This document shows positions 38,941-47,370 of a DNA stretch of 64,000 bases, in pieces. Position numbers and translations under genes: made by a program. Location: NCBI RefSeq assembly GCF_004769405.1, contig NZ_RQES01000010.1, positions 310,001-374,000 of the forward strand, read 5' to 3'. The notes beneath the pieces are model-generated. The model was not told where the DNA came from, did not search any database, and worked only from the letters and a program-made list of their open reading frames with translations. This DNA comes from Leptospira selangorensis. GTDB taxonomy: Bacteria; Spirochaetota; Leptospiria; Leptospirales; Leptospiraceae. Numbering within the stretch: position 1 is the first letter of the stretch; every line of letters starts with the position of its first letter.

Positions 38941-40635
38941 ATGTTATTCAAACTTAGGCTTTATTATTTTTTCTCTTACTCCATTTTCACTTCTTTGGTT
39001 CTTGGCTCCATACTCGGGACATTCTATATTTTAGGAATTCTCCCTGCTGAAAAAATTGGATCCGCTGTTTCCATCTCTGCTGGAGTCGGAGTTTTCTTTT
39101 CCTTGTGTATGGGAATTTTTTCAGGCACCTGGCTTGCTAAAACATTCCAAACCATACAAGACTCATTTAAGAAGGTTAGTAAAGGTGATCTAACCGCTAG
39201 AATAGAAACAAATTCAAAAGACCTACTTTTTGATTTTTACGAAAGTTTTCATAGAATGTTACAAGGCCAATCCGAGTTGATCGGACTTATCAGAAGTACT
39301 GCGGAAGTTCTTTCTACAGATTCAGGAGAAATGAGAACTGTAGTTTTGGATTTCGGCTCCAATATACAATCCCAGTCAGCAGCTACTGAAGAAGTCTCCG
39401 CCTCCATTGAAGAAATTTCAGGAGTAGCAACTTCTATCTCTTCCATAGCAGGAGAGAATGCGAACAGTATGAGCAATTTAGTTTCCGAAGTGGAGAAACT
39501 TTCTTCTGCGATCGAAAAAACGAAAGGCCAGGTAGATGAGACCTTAGTTTCTTTTGAAGATATTTCTAAACGTGCAGAGAAGGGTTCACAGTCCTTAAAT
39601 TATATGGGACAGGCAATAGATAATCTTTCTAAAAGTTCCAAAGAGATCACTAAGACGATCGGGAATATCGCGGACATCAGTGAAAAAATCAATATGCTCG
39701 CACTTAACGCGTCTATCGAAGCCGCAAGGGCAGGAGAAGCAGGAAGAGGTTTTGCTGTAGTTGCAGATGAAGTTTCCAAACTTGCGGAAAGAACCGCTCT
39801 AAGTGTAAGAAGTATCAATGAATTGGTGAAAAAAAACCAAGAAGATATGTCCCAAGGTTTGGAAAGGATCCAGATCACCACAAAAGAGATCCAAGAAATT
39901 ATAGAAACGATAGATAGAATGTCCGCACAGATTACGGAAGTCAAAGCCGCAGTAAATTCCCAACAAGAACTCAGGAACTCAGTTTTAAAAGAAGCTGACT
40001 TTGTATTCAAACGTTCCGACGAAATTAGAAATGCTGTCACAGAACATAATACGGCTACTAGAGAAGTTGTGGATTCGGTTTCTTCTATCAGTGCATTAGC
40101 AGTGAATAACTCTGAGAATAGTGATACTTTAGCGGAAAGAATTTTAGGTATTTCTAATACCGCAGATAAATTAGGGAATACTGTTGAGATGTTCCGGATT
40201 GCTGAAAAAACAAAAGCCACAGCAAAGGAGCTGGATTCGAAAACTCACGAACTCAAGTTTACTGCCGCGATCGGAAAACTATATTACGTTAAGAAGTATG
40301 ATCTGGTAGAGATCGTCTGGACTGAAAATTTCAGCTACGAAGGTTACCGGGAGATGTTGGAGAAGGGCCTTGAACTTGTAAGAGAAAAACAAGTAACCAA
40401 ATGGATGGCGGACACTTCCAATATGGGAATCGTTTCTGCGGAAGCGCAAACCTGGGTGAACGAAACCTGGTTCCCTAAAGCAATTGCTTCTAGTTTAAAA
40501 AAGATCGCAATCGTGATCCCTCAATCCGTATTATCAGAACTTTCAATCGATACTAAATCCATGAAGGCAGGAAATATTGATCTGATCAATACTCCTTCCA
40601 GAGAAGAAGGAATGCGTTGGTTGACCTCTAAATAA
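38941..40635 (+). CDS. Methyl-accepting chemotaxis-type protein with an extra C-terminal domain
   Basis: 564 residues. Two N-terminal membrane helices (about 7-32 and 38-62) with almost no periplasmic domain, a HAMP (about 60-112), then a receptor coiled coil whose tip EKINMLALNASIEAARAGEA (about 247-266) continues into GRGFAVVADEVSKLAERT. Residues ~440-564 (LYYVKKYDLVEIVWTENFSY and later IAIVIPQSV) form an additional alpha/beta domain resembling STAS/SpoIIAA-like folds. Lacking a sensor, it may read an internal cue. No che genes are adjacent. Confidence 0.85.
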   Translation: MLFKLRLYYFFSYSIFTSLVLGSILGTFYILGILPAEKIGSAVSISAGVGVFFSLCMGIFSGTWLAKTFQTIQDSFKKVSKGDLTARIETNSKDLLFDFYESFHRMLQGQSELIGLIRSTAEVLSTDSGEMRTVVLDFGSNIQSQSAATEEVSASIEEISGVATSISSIAGENANSMSNLVSEVEKLSSAIEKTKGQVDETLVSFEDISKRAEKGSQSLNYMGQAIDNLSKSSKEITKTIGNIADISEKINMLALNASIEAARAGEAGRGFAVVADEVSKLAERTALSVRSINELVKKNQEDMSQGLERIQITTKEIQEIIETIDRMSAQITEVKAAVNSQQELRNSVLKEADFVFKRSDEIRNAVTEHNTATREVVDSVSSISALAVNNSENSDTLAERILGISNTADKLGNTVEMFRIAEKTKATAKELDSKTHELKFTAAIGKLYYVKKYDLVEIVWTENFSYEGYREMLEKGLELVREKQVTKWMADTSNMGIVSAEAQTWVNETWFPKAIASSLKKIAIVIPQSVLSELSIDTKSMKAGNIDLINTPSREEGMRWLTSK

Positions 40636-40697
40636 GAAATTATTTGGTATCGTTCTAAGCTCTGTTCTAAATTTTAGTTTCGGAGCTTGATTCTATA

Positions 40698-41012
40698 ATG
40701 CAACAATTCGATAACGTAACGGTAATTAAAAAAGCGAACGTATACTTTGACGGCAAGGTCACCAGTAGAACCGTATTATTCTCAAATGGAGAAAAAAAGA
40801 CACTAGGCATCTTAATGCCTGGAGAGTACGAGTTTGGAACTGATGATAAAGAAATTATGGAAATCCTAGAAGGAGATCTTTTGGTCCAACTACCTGGAAA
40901 TGCAGAGTGGAAGGAAATCAAAGGTGGACAATCTTTTGAAGTTCCTGCAAATTCCAAATTCAAACTAAACGTTAAAAAACTAAGCGACTATTGCTGTTCC
41001 TATCTTAAGTAA
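40698..41012 (+). CDS. ppnP: Pyrimidine/purine nucleoside phosphorylase PpnP
   Basis: 104 residues, cupin-type DUF1255 protein. [20 protein letters not shown], then [20 protein letters not shown] and [10 protein letters not shown] match PpnP. It splits several ribonucleosides with phosphate to base and ribose-1-phosphate. Stand-alone gene; 268 bases to the next. Confidence 0.92.
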   Translation: MQQFDNVTVIKKANVYFDGKVTSRTVLFSNGEKKTLGILMPGEYEFGTDDKEIMEILEGDLLVQLPGNAEWKEIKGGQSFEVPANSKFKLNVKKLSDYCCSYLK

Positions 41013-41029
41013 TGACTTCAATCTACTAC

Positions 41030-41057
41030 TTGACAAATTCGTTTTTCTAGCTACACT
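41030..41057 (+). promoter_or_regulatory. Promoter of the riboswitch leader
   Basis: TTGACA (41030-41035), 16-base spacer, TACACT (41052-41057). The predicted start, about 41064, falls at the 5' edge of the aptamer. Confidence 0.65.
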
Positions 41058-41063
41058 TCGTTC

Positions 41064-41190
41064 AGAGTCTGCTTAATCCGACTTAAGTCGGAGCGGAGGA
41101 ACCAAATTTTGGGGCTAACCGTTTCTTACGGGGGAAATCTCTCTTTCCTAGCCCGTCAGCTAACTTCGTAGGCATGGAGAGAAGACAGGA
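41064..41190 (+). promoter_or_regulatory. Cyclic-di-AMP riboswitch (ydaO/yuaA leader)
   Basis: Conserved blocks in order: GCTTAATCC (41071), GAGCGGAGGAACCAAATTTT (41091), GGGGCTAACC (41111), TAGCCCGTCAG (41149) and GCTAACTTCGTAGG (41159-41172), then GGAGAGAAGAC (41176-41186), which can pair with GTCT at 41067-41070 to close the outer stem. These are the hallmark nucleotides of the ydaO aptamer, which binds c-di-AMP and usually turns expression off. A candidate terminator and a strong GGAGG ribosome site follow before the universal-stress-like gene. Confidence 0.9.
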
Positions 41191-41204
41191 GTTCCTTCCA
41201 ATCT

Positions 41205-41234
41205 TCCCGGCTCATTCTGACTTCGGGATTTTTT
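41205..41234 (+). terminator. Candidate riboswitch-controlled terminator
   Basis: TCCCG (41205-41209) pairs with CGGGA (41224-41228) around a 14-base loop, directly followed by six T. The stem is short, so an extended pairing is likely; its place between aptamer and start codon fits transcription attenuation. Confidence 0.5.
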
Positions 41235-41280
41235 CATCCATTGAAATAGTTCCGGGGAATTTATAACCTAGGAGGCGAAA

Positions 41281-41988
41281 ATGAAAGTTCTAATTTCGTT
41301 TGCCAATCCCAAGATGGGAGCAAAACTTTTCGGGCTAACAAGAGCCCTATTCTCTAAGTCCAAAGAAAATCTTTCCATAGTAGCGTTACATGTCGTTTCA
41401 GTGGAAACTAAATCCGAAGGATTTCCTATATTAGAAGAAGATGAAATTTTCCAAGCAGTTAGAGAAGAAGCTGCAGGTTCGGAATTCAGTTTTGAAACCG
41501 TAGGATTTCCTTCCGACTGGATTGTGCCAGGGATCGTGGAGATCGCAAAAAGTAAAGAGATCGATTTACTTCTCTTAGGTGCTGCACGTTCTTTGTTCTC
41601 CGATAATTTACTCGGTGGGAAAGTTGGAGATGTGCTTAGACATTTGTCCGAGTTGGATATAGCAGTTCTTGCCGATAATGGATTGGTTGCTCCGATCGAG
41701 CCGATTATCTATTCTCCAGGTTTAGATTCTGCTCCTCTATTTCCATTTTCTTCCGGTCTTTCTACTTTTATAGAAAAACCGATCCCGGTTCTATCAGGAG
41801 TTAATCAATCAGAGTTTGGAATCAGCCAAACCAATCAATTCAAACCTTGGATCCCATTTTCGTTAAACGCAGCTGCGGACCAAACCAAGAACCTGGCAAT
41901 TTTGGATTATAATACATATAAATCCTTTCACTCTGTTCTATTAGATAGGCAAGGACTCTCCTTCCTGATTTTAAGAAAAGGGAATTAA
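41281..41988 (+). CDS. Universal-stress-protein-like protein under riboswitch control
   Basis: 235 residues behind a strong GGAGG. Residues 1-140 have the Usp alpha/beta fold pattern: MKVLISFANPKMGAKLFGLT, VALHVVSVETK, EIDLLLLGAARS, and GGKVGDVLRHLSELDIAVLAD, with the nucleotide-binding Gly motif only partly kept. The last 95 residues look like a degenerate second Usp half. In other bacteria such pairs form the cytoplasmic tail of K+/H+ or Na+/H+ antiporters; here no membrane part is present. The c-di-AMP leader suggests a role in potassium or osmotic balance. Confidence 0.7.
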   Translation: MKVLISFANPKMGAKLFGLTRALFSKSKENLSIVALHVVSVETKSEGFPILEEDEIFQAVREEAAGSEFSFETVGFPSDWIVPGIVEIAKSKEIDLLLLGAARSLFSDNLLGGKVGDVLRHLSELDIAVLADNGLVAPIEPIIYSPGLDSAPLFPFSSGLSTFIEKPIPVLSGVNQSEFGISQTNQFKPWIPFSLNAAADQTKNLAILDYNTYKSFHSVLLDRQGLSFLILRKGN

Positions 41989-42007
41989 AACTATAACCTA
42001 AGTTCGG

Positions 42008-42037
42008 AAAACATTATACTCCGAGTATAATGTTTTT
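42008..42037 (+). terminator. Terminator after the Usp-like gene
   Basis: ACATTATACT (42011-42020) and AGTATAATGT (42024-42033) form a 10-pair stem with a three-base loop, preceded by A4 and followed by T5. Confidence 0.8.
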
Positions 42038-42081
42038 ATATGAATAAGATCTCAATTTCAGAATAACGTTATTCGCTTAAT

Positions 42082-42105
42082 ACCGCCTTACTAACAATAG
42101 GCGGT
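42082..42105 (+). terminator. Second hairpin downstream, probable terminator
   Basis: ACCGCCT (42082-42088) pairs with AGGCGGT (42099-42105), followed by CTTTCTCT. Just ahead sits a perfect palindrome GAATAACGTTATTC (42061-42074). Together they isolate the Usp-like unit from the next gene. Confidence 0.55.
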
Positions 42106-42180
42106 CTTTCTCTAAAATATTATCTTTTCCTTGCCTGAAAATACCGAGACTTAGATCCTTTCCGAAACCGGAAGGCGCAC

Positions 42181-42705
42181 TTGAAGTCTAAAATTTTAAA
42201 TCCTGTTCTAATCCTTTTCGTTCTATCTATAATTTCCGCCATATCTATATTCATTTTTGTAATGACTTATTCTTCTCCCACGGTCAGAAGCCAACCATCT
42301 GCAACCAATACTGAGATCATAGGATTGATATGGTTGGTGGTAACTGTATTAGTTTTATATAATGCAGGAATTGCTTCCTTTCGAAATCTATTTCTGGAAA
42401 AATTTTCAGAAACGCAAGAAGGTTTAGGAAGTCTCAAAGCTTTGTTTTTCAGTGTTGTAAGCCTTGTATTATTTCTAATCGGCTCCAAACTAGGAAGTTT
42501 ATTCAAGACGGAGATCAGCACTCCGGAACTTCTAATGTCGGTTCCAATTATCTTAGTAGCGACCTGGGAAAATTTTCTGACTAAAACGATCGGTTTAAAA
42601 TTCAGATCCGTTTATCTGATCCTTACGGCAGTATTTCAAATTATAGTTTATATTAGTTTCATGCTTTCCTTTCTTACATTGGCTAGTTTGGACGGATTCG
42701 ACTGA
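42181..42705 (+). CDS. Integral membrane protein of unknown function
   Basis: 174 residues from a TTG with GGAAGG close upstream. Four or five hydrophobic helices: ILNPVLILFVLSIISAISIF, IIGLIWLVVTVLVLYNAGIA, ALFFSVVSLVLFLIGSKLGS, and the C-terminal IIVYISFMLSFLTLASL. No known family. It is downstream of two hairpins, so independent of the riboswitch transcript unless they are read through. Confidence 0.55.
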   Translation: MKSKILNPVLILFVLSIISAISIFIFVMTYSSPTVRSQPSATNTEIIGLIWLVVTVLVLYNAGIASFRNLFLEKFSETQEGLGSLKALFFSVVSLVLFLIGSKLGSLFKTEISTPELLMSVPIILVATWENFLTKTIGLKFRSVYLILTAVFQIIVYISFMLSFLTLASLDGFD

Positions 42706-42805
42706 AACCTGGTCGAACTGTATTTTAGAACGATTCATCAAAATTGATCTTTGAAAAAATTCAGATCCGGCCTGGATATGTAGGATTTTTGCCGTCTTAC
42801 ATAAA

Positions 42806-43321
42806 ATGCCGACCATTCTGGATTTCGTTCATAGCGTTTTTACCCGGGTTTATCCCAAAGATTCCTTCATATTCAAAGAGGGAGAAGAATCCGACGGAAA
42901 CATGTATTTCCTTTTCCATGGGCATTTAATGGTCAGCAAGAATCGCCCGGACGCCGGAGACAAATCCATCAAGGAAGTTTTCCCTGGAGAATTTTTCGGA
43001 GAGATCGCTTTAATTTCCGGAAGAGCCAGAGCGATGTCGGTCCAGGTTCTTTCTCCTTCTGCAAAGCTTGGAGTCCTGAATAAGGGTGTTTTCGAAAAAC
43101 TGGAAAAAACAAGTCCTCAATTCCTTCTCTTACTTCTTAAAAACACTTTCGAAAAACTGAATCGAGCAGAAGTGAAACTGGAAGCTCTTTATACGGAGAT
43201 CCATAAAAAAGAAGAAGAGTCCAAAGGTTCAGAAGCACCAGCGGTCCTGAAAGAAGCAGAAGTTTCAGAAACTTCCGAAACACCAGACACTGAAGCTGCG
43301 GCAGTAAACAAGGAATCATAA
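42806..43321 (+). CDS. Single cyclic-nucleotide-binding-domain protein 1
   Basis: 171 residues. One CNB domain (about 5-125) with phosphate-binding cassette FFGEIALISGRARAMSVQVL. The Arg is present, so nucleotide binding is likely. A disordered, Glu/Ser/Ala-rich tail (EAEVSETSETPDTEAAAV) replaces any DNA-binding or enzymatic domain. It may act as a sensor subunit. The next gene, two bases later, is a paralogue without the tail. Confidence 0.82.
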   Translation: MPTILDFVHSVFTRVYPKDSFIFKEGEESDGNMYFLFHGHLMVSKNRPDAGDKSIKEVFPGEFFGEIALISGRARAMSVQVLSPSAKLGVLNKGVFEKLEKTSPQFLLLLLKNTFEKLNRAEVKLEALYTEIHKKEEESKGSEAPAVLKEAEVSETSETPDTEAAAVNKES

Positions 43322-43322
43322 G

Positions 43323-43748
43323 ATGGGAATTAATATTTTAGAATTCATTAATAACGTATCCGTTAAAACCTATCTCGCCGGAGAAGATGTTTTTAAGGAA
43401 AAAGATCCTTCCAACGGAATGATGTATTTCGTATTCACTGGAGCTCTGGAGATCAGAAAGTCTTACGACGGAGAAGAAAGAGTGATCCGAAATTTAGAAC
43501 CTGGATCCTTTTTCGGAGAGATCGCATTGATCAATAACGTGCCTAGGGCCGCAACTGCAAGAGTGATCACTGAAAAAGCAAAAATAGGTATCTTGGACCA
43601 GGAAATGTTCTATAGGATCGGACAAACAAATCCTAAATTTTTCTCACTCCTCTTAAATACTACAATCCAAAGATTGGTTTCTGTAGAAGATGAGATCGCA
43701 AAATTAAGTTCAGGACAACCTATCCATCCGATCCGTAACAGGGATTAA
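43323..43748 (+). CDS. Single cyclic-nucleotide-binding-domain protein 2
   Basis: 141 residues, CNB domain only, with cassette FFGEIALINNVPRAATARVI, closest to canonical cAMP sites (P-R-A-A). It is a tandem duplicate of the gene before it (same YLAGEDVFKEKDPSNGMMYF-type start). No output domain. The two probably form one operon and may heterodimerise. Confidence 0.85.
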   Translation: MGINILEFINNVSVKTYLAGEDVFKEKDPSNGMMYFVFTGALEIRKSYDGEERVIRNLEPGSFFGEIALINNVPRAATARVITEKAKIGILDQEMFYRIGQTNPKFFSLLLNTTIQRLVSVEDEIAKLSSGQPIHPIRNRD

Positions 43749-43755
43749 TTTTCGA

Positions 43756-44193
43756 TCAGGCTACCTTCTTCTTTTTGGAAACCTCCGGAGAAGGAGGATC
43801 CGAAAAGTATCTGCTTAACAAAAACGTAAACAAGTAACATTTAGAGACTCCGTGTTTTCTTGCATAGTTACCTAAAAGATTCCAATCTTCCAGATCCGGC
43901 CTAAAATTCAGGCGACTCCAATCTTTCTGCCTACCTTCTTCCTTTTTTTGATACATCATCAAAGCGGAATCCGGATTTAGTTTCTCTTGGAATTGCAAAT
44001 CCGGTCCGTATAATTCCAATAAATCCTTTAGGCATGTTGCTCCCGGTCTAGATCCATTCCAGTTTTTAAGATAATTTTTATACAACTTATCCGGTAGAAT
44101 CAAGGTACAAACTGGCATGGATTCTCTGGGGGACTTTGCCTTCCAGGATTTACTTTTAATCGGTTTGGGGTTTAATATTAGTTTCAACTTCAT
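43756..44193 (-). CDS. DUF1564 protein
   Basis: 145 residues of a family seen in Leptospira in many paralogues. SRPGATCLKDLLELYGP and the block WSRLNFRPDLEDWNLLGNYA, then RKHGVSKCYLFTFLL, are its marks. The second block reads like a ribbon-helix-helix domain (strand, helix, G-V-S turn, helix), suggesting DNA binding. A Lys tail closes the protein. Its start region is divergent from msrA with 118 bases between. Function unproven. Confidence 0.78.
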   Translation of the reverse strand: MKLKLILNPKPIKSKSWKAKSPRESMPVCTLILPDKLYKNYLKNWNGSRPGATCLKDLLELYGPDLQFQEKLNPDSALMMYQKKEEGRQKDWSRLNFRPDLEDWNLLGNYARKHGVSKCYLFTFLLSRYFSDPPSPEVSKKKKVA

Positions 44194-44311
44194 ACCCGTC
44201 CCGGTCTCAATCCAGGCTTACTGCTTACGTTTTTTCGCGAGAAATCCGGAAAAATGTTTCCGTGCTCCGACTTTCCGGCCTGAATCAAATCTAATAAGAA
44301 AGGAGGATGGA

Positions 44312-44842
44312 ATGTCGGAACAAAAAGGTCTGGAATACGCAGTTTTAGGTGGAGGATGTTTTTGGTGTGTAGAAGCGATCTACCAATTGGTGGATGGAGT
44401 AGAATCCATTGTCTCCGGATATGCAGGAGGACATGATCCTGCACCAAATTATAAATCGATTTGTACAGGGCTTACAGGTCATGCAGAAGTGATCCGAGTA
44501 GGATTCGATCCGAGTAAGATCTCCTACAAAAATATTTTAGAAATTTTCTGGGAAGCACATGACCCTACTACAAGGAATAAACAAGGTAACGACGAAGGTC
44601 CTCAATATAGAAGTATCATTTTATATGAAAACCAAACACAGAAGGAAATTGCGGAAACTTCTAGATCTGAAGCAGGGCCTAAGTTTGCTTCTCCTATCGT
44701 GACAGAAATCGTTGCCTTAGAAAAGTTTTTTCCGGCGGAAAATTACCACCAAAATTATTTCAGACTAAACTCAGGACAGCCTTACTGTCATTATGTGATC
44801 CGCCCTAAGATAGAAAAATTTTTAAAAAGTAAAACTCATTGA
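44312..44842 (+). CDS. msrA: Peptide-methionine (S)-S-oxide reductase
   Basis: 176 residues from the ATG at 44312, preceded by AAGGAGG; the longer frame to 44117 is rejected. GGGCFWCVE holds the catalytic Cys (C16); YAGG, GHAEVIRVGFDP and FWEAHDPTT are family blocks. Repairs oxidised methionine in proteins. Its end overlaps the stop of the convergent histidine-kinase gene by 7 bases. Confidence 0.95.
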   Translation: MSEQKGLEYAVLGGGCFWCVEAIYQLVDGVESIVSGYAGGHDPAPNYKSICTGLTGHAEVIRVGFDPSKISYKNILEIFWEAHDPTTRNKQGNDEGPQYRSIILYENQTQKEIAETSRSEAGPKFASPIVTEIVALEKFFPAENYHQNYFRLNSGQPYCHYVIRPKIEKFLKSKTH

Positions 44843-47217
44843 GGTAAAATTACTAAAAACGCTGTTCCATCGGAAGAAGTTTCGAATCCTATAGTTCCAC
44901 CGTGGTTTTCCACGATACGTTTTACTATGTCCAACCCGAGTCCGGAACCTTCTCCTGGAGCTTTGGTTGTAAAAAATGGTTCGAAAATTCTTTCTTGTAT
45001 CGATTCCGGAATACCAGGCCCGTTATCCGAAATCTTAATGCAGATCTTATCTTTTTCTCGATTACCTACGTTTATTTTTAGAATTCCTTTAAAGCCCATC
45101 GCTTGGGCTGCGTTATAGATCAAGTTTGTCCATACATGCAATAGATCATCCGAATATCCTGGAACGATAGGAGTTCCCGCCTCATATTCTTTTATGATCT
45201 CAATACCGGACTTCAATTGGTTTTGATAGATCGTAAGAACAGTATCAATACTTTCCCTGATATCTACGGGAGCTTTAGGTCCACCATTACTGAAATGAGA
45301 GAAGTTTTTAAGTGCATATACGATTTTAGAAGTTCTATCTACTGACATATCCACTAATTTGGAACTTCTACTTGCTTGGATCTCATCCAAGGCATATTGG
45401 AGCACTTGTTGGATTTTTTCTCCGGTGAATAGTTTCGGGAAATCTTCGAGCGCCGCTTCTAATCCGGCTTCAATCAGACCTTCCGCTAAATTTCTAGCTT
45501 CGAAAATACCGAGTTCTTTTAATCTAGATTCTAAAATTTTAGTTTTAGCTCTTACTACTTTAGGAGGAATAATTTCTTGGTAAGCTCTTCCTTTCTTTAA
45601 TAAAGTTTGGAATTCGATCTTGGCTTCGTTACCTAGATTTTGCAATACGGAAGCTGCTTCTTGCATTCTATCTAATACACGATCAAAATGGCTTTTGACA
45701 GATTCGTTTGCAGCTCTGATCACACCGATCGGATTATTGATCTCATGAGCAATCCCTGCGACCAACTGTCCAAGAGAGGCCATTTTTTCTGAAAGTATCA
45801 ATTGGTTTTGTGTTTTTTGAAGATGCGCAAGTGCAGACTCTAATTCCGTTTTTTGTTTCTCGATCAATTCGTTCTGAGCAGAGATCTCATTATTCAAGAT
45901 CTTTAATTTTTCCGCCTCTTTTTTGGAAGAAACGTCTTTTACCATATTGATCATGCGTCTTTCTCCATCGATCACAGTGAATCGAGTGGAAAATTCCACT
46001 TGGAGATAACGTCCATCCTTAGTTCTGAATGTTACTTCTTCATTATGTAAAAATCCGTCTTTTATGATCTTTTCTTTAAAAAACTCTCTTTCGGCAGAAC
46101 TCAACCAGATACCAAGCTCCACACTTGTGCGGCCTATTGCCTCTTCTCTCGTGAACCCAAGTAATTCGGTAAAACCATCGTTAATATCTACGTATGTTCC
46201 ATCTTCAAAATTAGAAATAGATGTAGCATAAGGACTTAATTTGAATACTTTAGAGAATAATTCCTGACTTGCTTTGATCTCTTCGCCTGCTATATGTTTT
46301 TCGGTAATATCTTGCCCGGTTCCATAACCAATTATGGAATCCTTATATTTCCCTTTAGCCAAAATATATCTGGTTTTTCCGTCGTCGCCTTTAGCTTTAA
46401 AAATAAATTCAGTGGAGTAAGAAGGATCGTTAAAATGTTTTGCTCCTTCTGCAAGGATAGATACGATTCTTTCCTTATCATCCCCTTCTATATATTTTTC
46501 TAAAAACTGATCCATTAATATAGTCACGGATCCTTTTGCTGATTTATCCCCAAGCATGATACGATATTCTTTAGTTAAGGTTACTTCCTTAGTCTCTAAA
46601 TTCAAAGTGATCCCGCCTAATTTGGCATGGATCTGCGCCCTGGATAATTCTTCTCGTATTTTAGATAATCCTGATAGACCGAATTTCATTAAGATCCAGG
46701 ACATGAAGAAGCCTACTGAATTCCCTATGAATGCTGACCATTCTCCTGTAGGAAAATTTGGAGCAGGTATCATTCCCTTCGACTTTAAATATATACTCAA
46801 GAGTCCTACTGAAAAGGAAAGAAGTGCGTAAAATAAAGATCCAATTTGTCCTAAGATCAAAGAAGCCAGCACTATAATGATCATAAATTGAGAGAATGAT
46901 GTAGCATAAACTCCACCTTCTCTCATAGACACGATACAAAGGGCCAACCATTGTAGGAAGATCATGATATTTGAGCCGAGTTTAACCCTTCCCGATTTAG
47001 CGAGAAGGTGGCAAATGATCACTGCAGTTGGAATAATATAGAAAGAATAATAAACGTTCTTAGGTTTTTCAGAAATAAGGGGATGAATGATCCTATATAA
47101 GACCGCAACTGTGAAGGTGATATACATCAGACCATAAAGAAGTTTGATCGAAACGTCTTTTTCAGGGTCGGCGGATAATGGAGGATAAATCGATCTTTTA
47201 AGACGTTGTAGATTCAT
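44836..47217 (-). CDS. Membrane PAS-domain sensor histidine kinase
   Basis: 793 residues. Six hydrophobic helices fill the first ~190; two PAS domains follow (about 195-310 and 315-430; the second includes GFTREEAIGRTSVELGIW). A coiled coil leads into the phosphoacceptor LVAGIAHEINNPIG (His about 489). Long insert of ~90 residues between H-box and ATPase. ATPase boxes: LIYNAAQAM, DNGPGIPESI, GSGLGLDIVKRIVENHGG. No response regulator is adjacent, so its partner is elsewhere. Confidence 0.9.
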   Translation of the reverse strand: MNLQRLKRSIYPPLSADPEKDVSIKLLYGLMYITFTVAVLYRIIHPLISEKPKNVYYSFYIIPTAVIICHLLAKSGRVKLGSNIMIFLQWLALCIVSMREGGVYATSFSQFMIIIVLASLILGQIGSLFYALLSFSVGLLSIYLKSKGMIPAPNFPTGEWSAFIGNSVGFFMSWILMKFGLSGLSKIREELSRAQIHAKLGGITLNLETKEVTLTKEYRIMLGDKSAKGSVTILMDQFLEKYIEGDDKERIVSILAEGAKHFNDPSYSTEFIFKAKGDDGKTRYILAKGKYKDSIIGYGTGQDITEKHIAGEEIKASQELFSKVFKLSPYATSISNFEDGTYVDINDGFTELLGFTREEAIGRTSVELGIWLSSAEREFFKEKIIKDGFLHNEEVTFRTKDGRYLQVEFSTRFTVIDGERRMINMVKDVSSKKEAEKLKILNNEISAQNELIEKQKTELESALAHLQKTQNQLILSEKMASLGQLVAGIAHEINNPIGVIRAANESVKSHFDRVLDRMQEAASVLQNLGNEAKIEFQTLLKKGRAYQEIIPPKVVRAKTKILESRLKELGIFEARNLAEGLIEAGLEAALEDFPKLFTGEKIQQVLQYALDEIQASRSSKLVDMSVDRTSKIVYALKNFSHFSNGGPKAPVDIRESIDTVLTIYQNQLKSGIEIIKEYEAGTPIVPGYSDDLLHVWTNLIYNAAQAMGFKGILKINVGNREKDKICIKISDNGPGIPESIQERIFEPFFTTKAPGEGSGLGLDIVKRIVENHGGTIGFETSSDGTAFLVILPQ

Positions 47218-47370
47218 TCTTAATGCCGTGGACTTTCAAATAAGAATTTCTTACGCGGGATTGAAAAGCGGGATTTAAAAATCCGAATAAAATTCAAGTG
47301 TGCAAGAACATTTCGTTAATCCGAAATATCTAAATTTTTGATCGATTTATCTCTTATGTATCGGTTTTAA

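Noticed and set aside
39600..40220. 206-codon minus-strand frame inside the chemoreceptor gene
   Set aside because: Mirror of the repetitive coiled-coil codons on the plus strand; composition (Ser/Ala/Ile-rich, no motif) is that of a shadow frame.
41281..42705. One operon of the Usp-like gene with the membrane protein at 42181
   Set aside because: Two hairpins, the first a clean terminator at 42008-42037, lie between them.
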